DNA of 64,000 bases from Sva-07 sp963716235 (GCA_963716235.1 CAVQTE010000028.1:116134-180133); one strand, 5' to 3'. Counted from the stretch's first letter, positions 44,594 to 53,304 are shown. Translations and numbers: made by a program. The notes: generated from the sequence alone by a model not told the origin.

Positions 44594-44638
44594 AGGGAAG
44601 AAGGTCATCGTCGCGGATCGTGCATGACCTTTGGCCCT
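44594..44638. promoter_or_regulatory. Paired DosR-like boxes between the CMD/PDH operon and a universal stress protein
   Basis: Two copies of a 15-nt motif face each other: AGGGAAGAAGGTCAT at 44594-44608 (plus) and AGGGCCAAAGGTCAT at 44624-44638 (minus strand). The shared AAGGTCAT ends form an 8-bp inverted repeat with a 15-nt spacer. The spacer separates divergent genes (starts at 44558 and 44713), so both could be controlled. The same motif occurs at 48815-48829 and 51299-51313. Confidence 0.6.
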
Positions 44639-44712
44639 GCCTCCGCAGCGCCGAACGTGGCTTGATCAGAGCCATGGTCCGGGATCGACCACCGGAGGAG
44701 GAACGCAACGAC

Positions 44713-45684
44713 ATGCTGACGACCGATGATGCGATGACACGTCATGCTGCCGCGAGCGAACCGGATCCGGGCCGATGGATCGTCGGAATCGATGGATCGG
44801 AATGCGCCGCCAATGCAGTGCGCTGGGCTGTCGCCAACGCGCGGGACCGAGCGACGAGCATCGAGCTGCTGACGGCATGGCAGACGCCGACGGTGGGCGC
44901 CTACCCGATGTCCAGCCCGTCGGTGACCGTGTTCGACGACTCCGAACTCATTGCAGCGGCGGCCGACGAGACCGAGGCAGTGGCGGCTCGTTGTCGCGTC
45001 GACCTCGATGTTCCGGTCGAGTCGTACGTTGGCAGAGGGGGGCCGGCCGAAGTGCTCCTCGCCGCGTCGGAGCATGCCGGGCTGCTCGTGGTGGGAAGCC
45101 GTGGTCGTGGCGGATTCGCCCGATTGCTGCTCGGCTCGACCAGCACGCAGTGCGCGACGCACGCGACGGTGCCGACCGTCGTCGTGCCCGGTGATGTCGA
45201 GCCGACCGCCACACAGCGCATCCTCGTCGGCTTCGACGGTTCCCCGAACGCCCAGGCCGCAGCGCGCTGGGCCGTGCGGTTCGCATCGCCAGGCTCCACC
45301 GTGGTGGTCGCTTGGGTCTGGGATGCCACACCGCTCGCCGTGGGCTCGGATGCCTTCTTCTTCCCTGATGCAAGCGATCTGGCGGCGGAGCGGTTCAACC
45401 ATCTCGTGGAGCCGCTCGAATACGAAGCGGCTGCAGTAGATGTCACGCTCGAACGCGAATTCATCAGGGGAACACCTCGTGCCGCGCTGTCGGGCCAGGC
45501 CGACGATGTCGATCTCGTCGTCGTGGGAGCGCGCGGCCACGGGGCTGTCGGCTCGGCATTGCTCGGGTCGGTATCGACGTGGATCCTGCATCACGTCCAT
45601 CGCCCGATCGTCGTCGTGCCCTTCTCCGATCCGTCTCCCACCGCTGCTGGCGGGACACCACCGCCCGACATCTATCACGGGTAG
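44713..45684 (+). CDS. Tandem-domain universal stress protein
   Basis: A 323-residue protein with two UspA domains. The first runs WIVGIDGSECAANAVRWAV ... LLVVGSRGRGGFARLLLGS; the second ILVGFDGSPNAQAAARWAV ... LVVVGARGHGAVGSALLGS. Both G-2x-G-9x-G-type nucleotide loops are present, so ATP binding is likely. ATG 44713 is preceded by GGAGGAGG. Its size and layout resemble DosR-regulon stress proteins of mycobacteria. It is divergent from the PDH-like operon across the paired DosR-like boxes. Confidence 0.9.
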   Translation: MLTTDDAMTRHAAASEPDPGRWIVGIDGSECAANAVRWAVANARDRATSIELLTAWQTPTVGAYPMSSPSVTVFDDSELIAAAADETEAVAARCRVDLDVPVESYVGRGGPAEVLLAASEHAGLLVVGSRGRGGFARLLLGSTSTQCATHATVPTVVVPGDVEPTATQRILVGFDGSPNAQAAARWAVRFASPGSTVVVAWVWDATPLAVGSDAFFFPDASDLAAERFNHLVEPLEYEAAAVDVTLEREFIRGTPRAALSGQADDVDLVVVGARGHGAVGSALLGSVSTWILHHVHRPIVVVPFSDPSPTAAGGTPPPDIYHG

Positions 45685-45732
45685 TCGGGATCGAGGTTCG
45701 ACAAGGAGCCTGCGGCGAGCGACAATGTCACC

Positions 45733-46374
45733 ATGATCCGCGTCTTCCTGCTCGATGACCACGAGGTGGTCCGTCGAGGAATCGCCGCCACCCTCGAAGC
45801 CGAGACGGACATGACGGTGGTCGGCGAGACCGGCGATGCTGACACCGCACTCGACGAGATCCGGCGCTGCTCGCCCGACGTCGCCGTGCTCGACGTCAGG
45901 CTGGGCGATGGCAACGGCATCGACGTGTGCCGTCAGATCACCTCGGAGTTTCCCGATGTCCGCTCGTTGATCCTCACCTCGTTCGACAGCGATCGGGCGC
46001 TGGTCGACGCGGGCCTCGCCGGGGCATCGGGGTTCATCCTCAAGCAGATCCGCAGCAACGAACTCATCGAGGCGATCCGTGGGGTTGCCGCTGGTCGTCG
46101 GTATCTCGACGATGCCGAGGTGCGTCTGGCCTTACGCCGGTTGCGTGACAGCGAGGAGGGCCGCCTCGACGACCTGACGCCGCAGGAGCGCCGGATCTTC
46201 GATCTCATCGGCGAGGGCTACACGAACCGCCAGATCGCCCAGGACATGTACCTCGCCGAGAAGACCGTGAAGAACTACGTGTCGAACCTGCTCGCGAAAC
46301 TCGGCATGTCGCGCCGTACCGAGGCCGCCGCGCTGTCGGCGCGTCTCGAGGAGCGCCACCGCAACGAGAGCTGA
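45733..46374 (+). CDS. NarL/DosR-like response regulator
   Basis: A 213-residue regulator. The receiver domain has the acidic pocket LLDDHEVVRRG, phospho-acceptor Asp54 in VAVLDVRLGDG and conserved Lys104 in GFILKQIRS. The output domain is a LuxR/NarL helix-turn-helix (LTPQERRIFDLIGEGYTNRQ, KTVKNYVSNLLAKLGMSRR). Overall length, Asp54 and the HTH tail resemble DosR/DevR, the hypoxia regulator of mycobacteria. It is convergent with the PAS sensor kinase, its most likely partner, and a candidate to bind the AGGG...GTCAT motif. Confidence 0.9.
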   Translation: MIRVFLLDDHEVVRRGIAATLEAETDMTVVGETGDADTALDEIRRCSPDVAVLDVRLGDGNGIDVCRQITSEFPDVRSLILTSFDSDRALVDAGLAGASGFILKQIRSNELIEAIRGVAAGRRYLDDAEVRLALRRLRDSEEGRLDDLTPQERRIFDLIGEGYTNRQIAQDMYLAEKTVKNYVSNLLAKLGMSRRTEAAALSARLEERHRNES

Positions 46375-46439
46375 GCTGAGCTGAGCGGCCCGGCCGGGGG
46401 CGGTCTCGTCGGTCTCGTCGGGTACGTCACCCGAGTGGG

Positions 46440-47414
46440 TCAGACCGGCACCCGCCAGGTCAGCACCGTTCCCGCCGGGTCGTTGTGGCCCACGGTGCAG
46501 CTCCCACCGAGTTCGGCGGCGCGCCACATCATGTTCGACAGGCCGCCCGACCGCTTCGGTTGGTCCGGCAGTCCGCGGCCATCGTCGGTGATCGACAGCG
46601 AGAGTCGGTCGTTCACGTGCTCGATGTACACGGTGGCCATCGTCGCCATGGCGTGACGCACCACGTTGGACAGTCCCTCGGTGACGGTGGCGACCAGCTG
46701 GTCGGCGATGAAGTCGGGAAGGTGATCGATGTCGCCCACGAGGCGAAGGTCGGGCTCGAAACCGAGATGGCGGGCACGATCGTGGACCAACTCGGTCAGC
46801 TGGGCCGACAGGCTCCGATGTTCTGTGCTCTGGCCGAGACGGAAGATCGCTGATCGAAGTTCGCGGATCGTGTCGTCGAGGTCGGTGATCGTTGTCGCGA
46901 TCCGCTCCGCCACCACAGGTGGTTGGGCCTGACCCTGCACGGCCTGCAGACCCATGCCGGCAGCGAACAGGCGTTGGATCACCATGTCGTGGAGATCGCG
47001 GGCGATCCGCTCCCGATCCTGCAGCATCGCCATCTCCGTCGCGAACGCCCGGCGATCGCTGACGTCACGGATCGTGGCGATCGTTCGCTGCTCGCCGTCG
47101 ATCACGACCGGACTCAGGCTGACCTCCACCGGGAACATCGCGCCGCCGGCATCCTGGGCGAACAACTGCAAGCCGGTACCCATCGGTCGGATCGACGGAT
47201 GTCGGCCGTAGTCAGCCCGCCGTTGCGGATGGGCATGCCGGTACTCCATCGGCACGAGGTCGTCGACCGACGAGCCGATCAGATCCTCCACGCTGCGGCC
47301 GAACATCGACCCGGAGATCGGGTTGGCGAGAAGGATCTCACCATCGTCGGCGACCAGGATCACGGCGTCGGGGCAGGAGTCGAAGAGCACTTCGGCGAAT
47401 TGGCTGTGGTCCAT
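46440..47414 (-). CDS. PAS-domain sensor histidine kinase (HisKA_3 type)
   Basis: A 324-residue soluble kinase. An N-terminal PAS domain (FDSCPDAVILVADDGEILLA, then FPVEVSLSPVVIDGEQRTIA) is followed by the dimerisation/phospho-acceptor helix ERIARDLHDMVIQRLFAAGM with His142, and an ATPase domain (VTEGLSNVVRHAMATMATVY, LSITDDGRGLP). This is the NarL-partner class. It lacks the paired GAF domains of mycobacterial DosS/DosT, and no haem-ligating residue is obvious in the PAS domain. It is convergent with the response regulator. Confidence 0.9.
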   Translation of the reverse strand: MDHSQFAEVLFDSCPDAVILVADDGEILLANPISGSMFGRSVEDLIGSSVDDLVPMEYRHAHPQRRADYGRHPSIRPMGTGLQLFAQDAGGAMFPVEVSLSPVVIDGEQRTIATIRDVSDRRAFATEMAMLQDRERIARDLHDMVIQRLFAAGMGLQAVQGQAQPPVVAERIATTITDLDDTIRELRSAIFRLGQSTEHRSLSAQLTELVHDRARHLGFEPDLRLVGDIDHLPDFIADQLVATVTEGLSNVVRHAMATMATVYIEHVNDRLSLSITDDGRGLPDQPKRSGGLSNMMWRAAELGGSCTVGHNDPAGTVLTWRVPV

Positions 47415-47484
47415 TCGCCTTCGATGCTATGTCGTGGCCGGTCGGTTGTGGTGATCGCGCGGACACGCAGTCCGGTGTGCTCGG

Positions 47485-48297
47485 TCAGGTCGGGGTGAGG
47501 TGCGGGGGCCGAACCAGGAGCACCGGGCACCGGGCGTGACGAACGATGGCTGCGGCCGTGCTGCCGGTGACGATGCGTGCCGTCCCGGAACGGCCATGTG
47601 TCGACGCCACGATCAGCGATGCGTGCAGCGAATCGGCGAAGTCGGCGATCTTGTCGTGCACGTCGTGGCCGTGGAGGACCTCGAACTGCACCGGGTGTCC
47701 GGATTCGGTGGCCAATCGGCGAGCGAGTCGGGCAGTGTATGCCGACGGATCGACATCGCCGGAGATGAGGGCATCGGGCTCGACGACCTGGATGATCCAC
47801 GGCTCGGCCCGCAGCTCGATGCCCCATGCCACGGCGAGTGGCAGCACCGACTCCGACGTCGAGGATCCATCGACGGTCACGATGACGGGGCCGTCGAAGC
47901 CACCGAGCCCGCAATGGGGCCCGACCACGAGGACCGGTCCGAAGACGCGCTGCAAGAGCTCCTCGGCGACACTTCCGAACAACGATGCAGATCGACCCCG
48001 CCCGTGCGAGGCCATCACGACGGTGACCTCCGGGTGCTTCTCGACTTCGTCGGCGACGCCGGCTGCGACGCCCTGGGTCACAACGATCGCCCTCGTCGTC
48101 ACCTCGACGCCAACGGTGTCGTGCTGGCTGAGACGGTCGGCGAGCCGCGTCTCGGCGTCGGCGATCTCAGCTGCGTGGGTGACCATCTCGATGATGTCGA
48201 CGTTGGTGTCGCAGCGGCGAGCCAACGCCATTGCGACGTCGGCGGCATGCCACGACGCGTCGGATCCATCGACAGGAACGATCAGGTGCTGGACCAT
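47485..48297 (-). CDS. Tandem-domain universal stress protein
   Basis: A 270-residue protein with two Usp domains: HLIVPVDGSDASWHAADVAM ... VVMASHGRGRSASLFGSVAE, and PVIVTVDGSSTSESVLPLAV ... LIVASTHGRSGTARIVTGST. The start ATG 48297 overlaps the 3' end of the PPOX gene (16 nt), so the two are co-transcribed from the promoter holding the box at 48815-48829. Confidence 0.88.
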   Translation of the reverse strand: MVQHLIVPVDGSDASWHAADVAMALARRCDTNVDIIEMVTHAAEIADAETRLADRLSQHDTVGVEVTTRAIVVTQGVAAGVADEVEKHPEVTVVMASHGRGRSASLFGSVAEELLQRVFGPVLVVGPHCGLGGFDGPVIVTVDGSSTSESVLPLAVAWGIELRAEPWIIQVVEPDALISGDVDPSAYTARLARRLATESGHPVQFEVLHGHDVHDKIADFADSLHASLIVASTHGRSGTARIVTGSTAAAIVRHARCPVLLVRPPHLTPT

Positions 48298-48734
48298 GGG
48301 GAACCTCCTTGGTGAGCCTCGTGATGCGGGTCGATCCTGAATCGGCGGCCGGTGACCGAGGTTGCTTCGATGCGGACGAAGTACGGCTTGTGCGACAGGT
48401 GCCACGGTCGCACCGACAGATCGAACGACTCGAAGAGATCAGTTTGGCGGTTGATGAGTTCGGCACGACCGTGCACGACGACACTCCACGCCCGTTCGTC
48501 GTCGATGCCGTCGGCTTCGAAGGCGACCTCGTGTGCGCCGATCGCCCCGGACAACTTCGAGCCGAGTGCCGTACGGAACACGATCGAACCCTGATCGACG
48601 ACATGGTTCACCGGGAAGATGTCGACCCCGCCCGATTGCATCGGGACGGCGAGTCTGCCCACCTGTGCGGCGCGAAGCAGCGTCCAGCACTCCGACTCGA
48701 TCAGGTGCTCCATGGGTTCGGGTTCGGATTGCAT
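48282..48734 (-). CDS. PPOX-fold (pyridoxamine 5'-phosphate oxidase-like) flavoprotein
   Basis: A 150-residue split-barrel protein: ESECWTLLRAAQVGRLAVPM, DIFPVNHVVDQGSIVFRTAL, GSKLSGAIGAHEVAFEADGI, WSVVVHGRAELI. This pattern is common in DosR-type regulons and in F420/FMN-binding proteins. ATG 48734 is chosen because GGGAGAGGTGAG precedes it; ATG 48713 is an alternative. It is paralogous to the protein at 50728-51264. Confidence 0.85.
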   Translation of the reverse strand: MQSEPEPMEHLIESECWTLLRAAQVGRLAVPMQSGGVDIFPVNHVVDQGSIVFRTALGSKLSGAIGAHEVAFEADGIDDERAWSVVVHGRAELINRQTDLFESFDLSVRPWHLSHKPYFVRIEATSVTGRRFRIDPHHEAHQGGSPWSST

Positions 48735-48814
48735 CTCACCTCTCCCTTCGACCGACGATACGGCGACGGGTTCCCTCGCTGATTCGATCGTCGCTCGCTC
48801 GCGGCACGTGGGCA

Positions 48815-48829
48815 AGGGCCCAAGGTCAT
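48815..48829. promoter_or_regulatory. DosR-like box between PPOX and universal stress protein genes
   Basis: AGGGCCCAAGGTCAT, the 15-nt motif also found at 44594-44638 and 51299-51313. It lies 81 nt upstream of the PPOX start (48734) and 49 nt upstream of the divergent stress-protein start (48878). Confidence 0.6.
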
Positions 48830-48877
48830 CCGCCATTCGGCACTGGTGTCACGATGACGCGGCGGCATACTCGAAGC

Positions 48878-49720
48878 ATGACCAAATCTTGGATCGTTGG
48901 CGTCGACGGCTCGTCGGTCGATGCGCTTCGCTGGGCCGTCGAGCATGCGCCGTCGCACCGCGCCACCGTGACGGCGCTGACCGCCTTCCACGTTCCCGCC
49001 GTGCTGGCGATGATGACGGCGAAGCGTGGCTTCGGCGTCGACGAACTCGGCCTGGCAGCCACAGCGGGTCACGACCTCGACATGGCGATTGCCGAAGTCG
49101 CGTCGGGCACCGTCGTGACACCGCAGGTGGTCGAGGGACAGGCTGCGCATGTGCTCGTCGATGCAGCCGCGTCTGCCGATGCGTTGATCGTCGGACAGCG
49201 TGGTAGCGGTGAACTCCGCCATCACCGGCTCGGCTCCGTGAGTCGCTACTGCGCGACGCATGCTGCGGTGCCGGTGGTCGTGGTGCCGCCCGGGTGGACG
49301 CCACGGGCGAGCGAGCGCATCGTCGTCGGGTTCGACGGAAGCGACAACGCCGCGACGGCGTTGCAGTGGGCGCTCGACTTCGCCGACACCGATGCGCGCA
49401 TCGAGGTGGTCGCGGCGATGGAGGTGGCGCCGTGGCTCGGGGACCGAGACACCCGCGCCAAGTTCCCCGACGAGGTGGCCGAACAGGAGCAGACGCTGAC
49501 CGCCGCCATCGACGCGGTCGACGTCGATCATCGCACCGAGCGGTCGCTCGTACTCGATGACCCCCGTCACGCACTCGGCGAGGCCGCCGGCTCGGCTGAT
49601 CTGATCGTGCTCGGTGCACGTGGGCATGGTGTCATCGCACTGGGGTTCCTGGGCTCGGTCAGTACCTGGATGCTGCAGGACTGTCCCGTCCCGGTCGTCG
49701 TCGTTCCACACGTCGGCTGA
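48878..49720 (+). CDS. Tandem-domain universal stress protein
   Basis: A 280-residue protein with two Usp domains: WIVGVDGSSVDALRWAVEHA ... DALIVGQRGSGELRHHRLGS, and RIVVGFDGSDNAATALQWAL ... LIVLGARGHGVIALGFLGS. ATG 48878. The next gene starts 4 nt past its stop, so it leads a two-gene unit with the 2-hydroxyacid dehydrogenase. Confidence 0.9.
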   Translation: MTKSWIVGVDGSSVDALRWAVEHAPSHRATVTALTAFHVPAVLAMMTAKRGFGVDELGLAATAGHDLDMAIAEVASGTVVTPQVVEGQAAHVLVDAAASADALIVGQRGSGELRHHRLGSVSRYCATHAAVPVVVVPPGWTPRASERIVVGFDGSDNAATALQWALDFADTDARIEVVAAMEVAPWLGDRDTRAKFPDEVAEQEQTLTAAIDAVDVDHRTERSLVLDDPRHALGEAAGSADLIVLGARGHGVIALGFLGSVSTWMLQDCPVPVVVVPHVG

Positions 49721-49724
49721 GATC

Positions 49725-50720
49725 GTGGCCGAGATCAGAGTCTTCTCGACCAAGCCCTACGACCGGGTCGGCTTCGATGCCGCGAACGGGCAGCACGCGC
49801 ACGACGTGGTGTATCTCGACGCTCGCCTCGATGCGTCGACCGTCGAGCTCGCGATGGGTGCCGATGCCGTCTGCGTCTTCGTCAACGACGATGTGTCGGC
49901 CCCGGTGTTGGAGGCCTTGCACTCGGTGGGTGTGCGCTGCGTGGCACTGCGGTGCGCCGGCTACAACAACGTCGACCTCGCCACCGCGCAGCGCCTCGGT
50001 CTGACCGTGGTGCACGTCCCGGCGTACTCGCCGAACGCCGTGGCCGAACACACCCTGGCGTTGATCCTCGCGTTGAACCGTCGGATCCATCGCGCCTACA
50101 ACCGGGTGCGTGACGGCAACTTCTCACTCGACGGGCTGGTTGGTTTCGATCTCGCCGGCAAGACCGCTGGTGTTGTCGGGACGGGTCGGATCGGCGCCAT
50201 CGTGGCGCGGCTGCTCTGGCACCTGCGCTGTCGGGTCGTGGCCGTCGATCCGTTCCACGACGACCACCTGCTCGAGCTCGGCGTCGAGTACGTCGAACTC
50301 GACCAGCTGCTCGCCGAGAGCGACCTCATCACGCTGAACTGCCCGCTGACGCCCGCCACCCGTCACCTCATCGATGCCGACGCCGTCGCCGCGATGCAGC
50401 GCACACCGATGTTGGTGAACACCGGTCGCGGCGCCCTGATCGACACGCAGGCGGCGATCGACGGGCTCAAGTCCGGTCGGATCGGTTCGCTCGCACTCGA
50501 CGTGTACGAAGAGGAGGCTGATCTCTTCTTCGAGGATCGCAGCGAGGAGATCCTCGACGACGACGTCTTTGCCCGCTTGCTGACATTCCCCAACGTGCTG
50601 ATCACCGCGCATCAGGCGTTTCTCACGCGTGAGGCGTTGGCGGCAATCGCCGAGACGACGCTCGACAACGTCACGTCGGTGTTCACCGACGGCCCGATCA
50701 GCAACCAGGTGCTGGGCTGA
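49725..50720 (+). CDS. D-lactate dehydrogenase-like 2-hydroxyacid dehydrogenase
   Basis: A 331-residue NAD-dependent D-2-hydroxyacid dehydrogenase that would reduce pyruvate to D-lactate or the reverse. The start is GTG 49725 (VAEIRVFSTKPYDR). Motifs are ALRCAGYNNVDLATA, the cofactor loop KTAGVVGTGRIGAIVARLL, LITLNCPLTPATRHLID, LVNTGRGALIDTQA (Arg), YEEEADLFFEDRS (Glu) and NVLITAHQAFLT with the catalytic His. The LFFEDRS insert is typical of the LdhA clade. Fermentative lactate formation fits an oxygen-limited programme. Confidence 0.9.
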   Translation: MAEIRVFSTKPYDRVGFDAANGQHAHDVVYLDARLDASTVELAMGADAVCVFVNDDVSAPVLEALHSVGVRCVALRCAGYNNVDLATAQRLGLTVVHVPAYSPNAVAEHTLALILALNRRIHRAYNRVRDGNFSLDGLVGFDLAGKTAGVVGTGRIGAIVARLLWHLRCRVVAVDPFHDDHLLELGVEYVELDQLLAESDLITLNCPLTPATRHLIDADAVAAMQRTPMLVNTGRGALIDTQAAIDGLKSGRIGSLALDVYEEEADLFFEDRSEEILDDDVFARLLTFPNVLITAHQAFLTREALAAIAETTLDNVTSVFTDGPISNQVLG

Positions 50721-50727
50721 GCGTCAC

Positions 50728-51264
50728 TCAGTCGGCGTGCAGCTTCGGTGCGCCCGGGTGGAACGGGGCATCGGGTGCCGGCTCGGCGGCGAGTCGTTCG
50801 GCATCACCGTCGTCGATGGGCGCCCACCCGATCGATGCGTCGGGGGTTGCCGAGTCGAGGATGTGATATCGGCGGCCAGTCACGACCATCGGGTCGATAC
50901 GAACGAAGTTCGGCTTGTCCCAGGCGAGCCAGGGGAACAGCGGGAGATCCTCGGCGTCGAAGACCTCCTGCATCCGTTCGACTGCACGGGCCTGGCCCTT
51001 CACGACGACACTCCACGCGGTCCGATCGCCTGGTTGATACCCGTCGATCTCGAACGCCACGAAACGATTCAGCACCGCACCCGCGAGCTTGGTGCCGGCG
51101 GCGCTGCGGAACACGATGCCGCCGTGATCGGCGATGAAGTTGATCGGGAAGATGTCGGGTTGGCCGGCGATGTCGACAGCGAGCCGACCCACGTCGGCCT
51201 CGCCGAGCAGTTCCCAACACTCCGACTCACTGAGGATCTCGGTGGCTTGCTGTCTCTCGTCCAT
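50728..51264 (-). CDS. PPOX-fold flavoprotein, second copy
   Basis: A 178-residue relative of the protein at 48282-48734: LSESECWELLGEADVGRLAV, DIFPINFIADHGGIVFRSAA, GTKLAGAVLNRFVAFEIDGY, WSVVVKGQARAV, NFVRIDPMVVTGRRYHIL. The start is ATG 51262-51264. A box of the AGGG...GTCAT type lies 35 nt upstream. It ends 8 nt past the stop of the convergent dehydrogenase gene. Confidence 0.85.
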   Translation of the reverse strand: MDERQQATEILSESECWELLGEADVGRLAVDIAGQPDIFPINFIADHGGIVFRSAAGTKLAGAVLNRFVAFEIDGYQPGDRTAWSVVVKGQARAVERMQEVFDAEDLPLFPWLAWDKPNFVRIDPMVVTGRRYHILDSATPDASIGWAPIDDGDAERLAAEPAPDAPFHPGAPKLHAD

Positions 51265-51298
51265 GCAACCATCCAACACGATCCGGGCACCCGTTCGA

Positions 51299-51313
51299 AG
51301 GGTCGAACGTCAT
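51299..51313. promoter_or_regulatory. DosR-like box upstream of the second PPOX gene
   Basis: AGGGTCGAACGTCAT, 35 nt upstream of the start at 51264 and 40 nt past the stop of the beta-CASP gene. It agrees with the consensus AGGGYCNAANGTCAT. Confidence 0.55.
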
Positions 51314-51352
51314 CGGTCGCCGGCGGTCAGCCGTGCTGTCGTCCGTGCTGTC

Positions 51353-52726
51353 CTACGGGAGACGGACACGTTCGAACTGGTGCGGAACCACGGCGGTGAC
51401 GCCGTCGTCGATGAGACGCGCGGCGAGGGCTTCGCTGGAGTCGGGCTCGCCGTGCACCACGAAGACGGTTCGTGGTGGGCGCGCCAGTGACGCGATCCAT
51501 TGGACCAGCCCGTCGGCATCGGCGTGCACCGACAAGGATCGCAGCGTCAGGACGTCGGCGCGCACCGGGACGTAGCGGCCGAGCATCTTGAGCGTGCGGG
51601 CCCCGTCGGCCAGCGACCGGCCGCGTGTGCCGGCGGCCTGGAAGCCGCAGAGAACCACCGAGTTGCGATGGTTCGGCAACAGGCGGGCCAGGTGGTGCAG
51701 CACGCGGCCACCCGAGGCCATGCCCGATGCGGAGATGATGATCGCCGGAGCGGTGAGCTCGTTGAGTGCCTTTGAGTCCTCGACCGACGGGCACGTGTGG
51801 AGGCCGCCGCCCGGATCGAACTCGACGTCGGGATTGGCCGAGCGGTAGATCTCGAGGACCCGCAGAGCCATCGGGCTGTCGACGTAGACCGGGAGCGAAG
51901 GGATCCGACCGGCGCTCATCAGTTCGCGCAGCGCGATCAGCAGGACCTCGGTGCGATCGACCGCAAAGGCAGGGATCAGGACCGTTCCGCCGCGGCGAGC
52001 CGTGCGGTTGATGACTTCGGCAAATGTGCCGATCTCTTCCTCGGGCGCCGGGTGCAGCGAGTCGCCGTACGTCGACTCGACGAGCACGGTGTCGGCCGCC
52101 GGTGGCGTGAATGGGCCGGGTACGAGCGGATGGCCTCCTCGGCCGAGATCTCCGCTGACCAACAGCGTCGTGGTGGTCGGCAGGTCGGGTGGCGCTGCGG
52201 CCTCGGTGATGGTGAGGTGCACGCTCGCGGACCCGAGGATGTGGCCGGCGGGCGTGAACTGCGCGGTGATTCCCGCTGCCACTTCGACGGGCGTGTCGAA
52301 GGCGACGGAATGAAAGAGAGGAAGGGTGGCAGCTGCGTCGTCCGATGTGTACAGCGGGAGTGCCGGGTGGTGCTTGGAGAAGCCGCGCTCGTTGGCGAAG
52401 CGCGCCTGTTCCTCCTGGATGTGAGCGGAGTCGGGCAGGAGGATCGCGCAGAGTTGGCTCGTTTGGCGGGTCGCGAAGATCGGTCCGCGATAGCCGCCAC
52501 GGACCAGTCGGGGGAGCCAGCCGCTGTGGTCGATGTGGGCGTGGGTGACGACGACGGCGTCGATGGTGGTGGGATCGATCGGGAAGGGCTCCCAGTTCGA
52601 CAGTCGGTCGCGTTTGGCGCCCTGGAACAGCCCTGCGTCGACGAGCACCTTCACGTGGTCGGTTCGCACGAGGAAGCGGCTGCCCGTGACAGTCCGGGTT
52701 GCGCCGAGGAACTCCAGAGTGATCAT
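51353..52726 (-). CDS. Metallo-beta-lactamase/beta-CASP RNA-processing nuclease
   Basis: A 457-residue enzyme with the two-zinc motif VVVTHAHIDHSGWLPRL, TPAGHILGSAS and LVSGDLGRGG. The beta-CASP domain carries VLIPAFAVDRTEVLL and ASGMASGGRVLHHL. The C-terminal RMMBL part has LSVHADADGLVQWI and VFVVHGEPDSSEAL. It is of the CPSF73-like (YsxC/Ysh1-type) bacterial exonuclease class. Its place among stress-protein genes suggests RNA turnover during dormancy. ATG 52726; divergent from the next stress protein. Confidence 0.9.
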   Translation of the reverse strand: MITLEFLGATRTVTGSRFLVRTDHVKVLVDAGLFQGAKRDRLSNWEPFPIDPTTIDAVVVTHAHIDHSGWLPRLVRGGYRGPIFATRQTSQLCAILLPDSAHIQEEQARFANERGFSKHHPALPLYTSDDAAATLPLFHSVAFDTPVEVAAGITAQFTPAGHILGSASVHLTITEAAAPPDLPTTTTLLVSGDLGRGGHPLVPGPFTPPAADTVLVESTYGDSLHPAPEEEIGTFAEVINRTARRGGTVLIPAFAVDRTEVLLIALRELMSAGRIPSLPVYVDSPMALRVLEIYRSANPDVEFDPGGGLHTCPSVEDSKALNELTAPAIIISASGMASGGRVLHHLARLLPNHRNSVVLCGFQAAGTRGRSLADGARTLKMLGRYVPVRADVLTLRSLSVHADADGLVQWIASLARPPRTVFVVHGEPDSSEALAARLIDDGVTAVVPHQFERVRLP

Positions 52727-52789
52727 GCTGTCGACTCTAGGATCGAAGCAGCCGCCGGAACGATCGGCGATGCGAACGAGGAGACGATC

Positions 52790-53269
52790 ATGTCGACAAC
52801 GATGGGTGACGAAGACGATGCTCAGGACGAGTCGGTGAACCTGGTTCGACGCGGCCCTGTCGTCGTCGGCCTCGACGGCTCGTGGAACGCACAGCGGGCG
52901 CTCGCCGTCGCCGCCGACCTGGCTCGTTCATTCGACGTCGATCTCGCGGTGTTCCATGCGCTCGGGCTGATGACGGTGATCGAAGGACGGCACGTGCCGT
53001 CCGAGGGGCATCGCGACGACATCGAGCGGCTGTTGCGCACCGAGTGGTGCCATGCACTGCAGGGTGATCCGTCGCTGCGCTGGCGTGCCGAGATCGTGTA
53101 CGGGAGCCCAGCCGACGTGCTGTTGAACCTCGGCCGTGATCTCGACGCATCGTTTGTCGTCGTCGGCTCTCGCGGCGTGGGCGACGAACAGGCGCTCGGC
53201 AGCACGAGCCATCACGTCGTGCACCACTGCGACCGCCCCGTCGTCGTGGTTCCTCCCGCCGACCGCTGA
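52790..53269 (+). CDS. Single-domain universal stress protein
   Basis: A 159-residue UspA-like protein: PVVVGLDGSWNAQRALAVAA at the start, AEIVYGSPADVLLNLGRDLD in the middle, and VVVGSRGVGDEQALGSTSHH at the end, with a normal nucleotide loop. ATG 52790; ATG 52805 is an alternative. The palindrome at 53269-53304 follows directly. Confidence 0.88.
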   Translation: MSTTMGDEDDAQDESVNLVRRGPVVVGLDGSWNAQRALAVAADLARSFDVDLAVFHALGLMTVIEGRHVPSEGHRDDIERLLRTEWCHALQGDPSLRWRAEIVYGSPADVLLNLGRDLDASFVVVGSRGVGDEQALGSTSHHVVHHCDRPVVVVPPADR

Positions 53270-53304
53270 CCTGAAACGCTGGGGTCGGACCCCAGCGTTC
53301 AGGT
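53269..53304. repeat. GTCNGAC-centred palindrome, copy 7 (central G)
   Basis: Arms of 17-18 nt centred on G53287 (inner arm CGCTGGGGTC), with one bulged A on the left. It lies between the convergent stops of the stress-protein (53269) and thiolase (53299) genes and spans both ends, as a shared terminator would. Confidence 0.85.
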
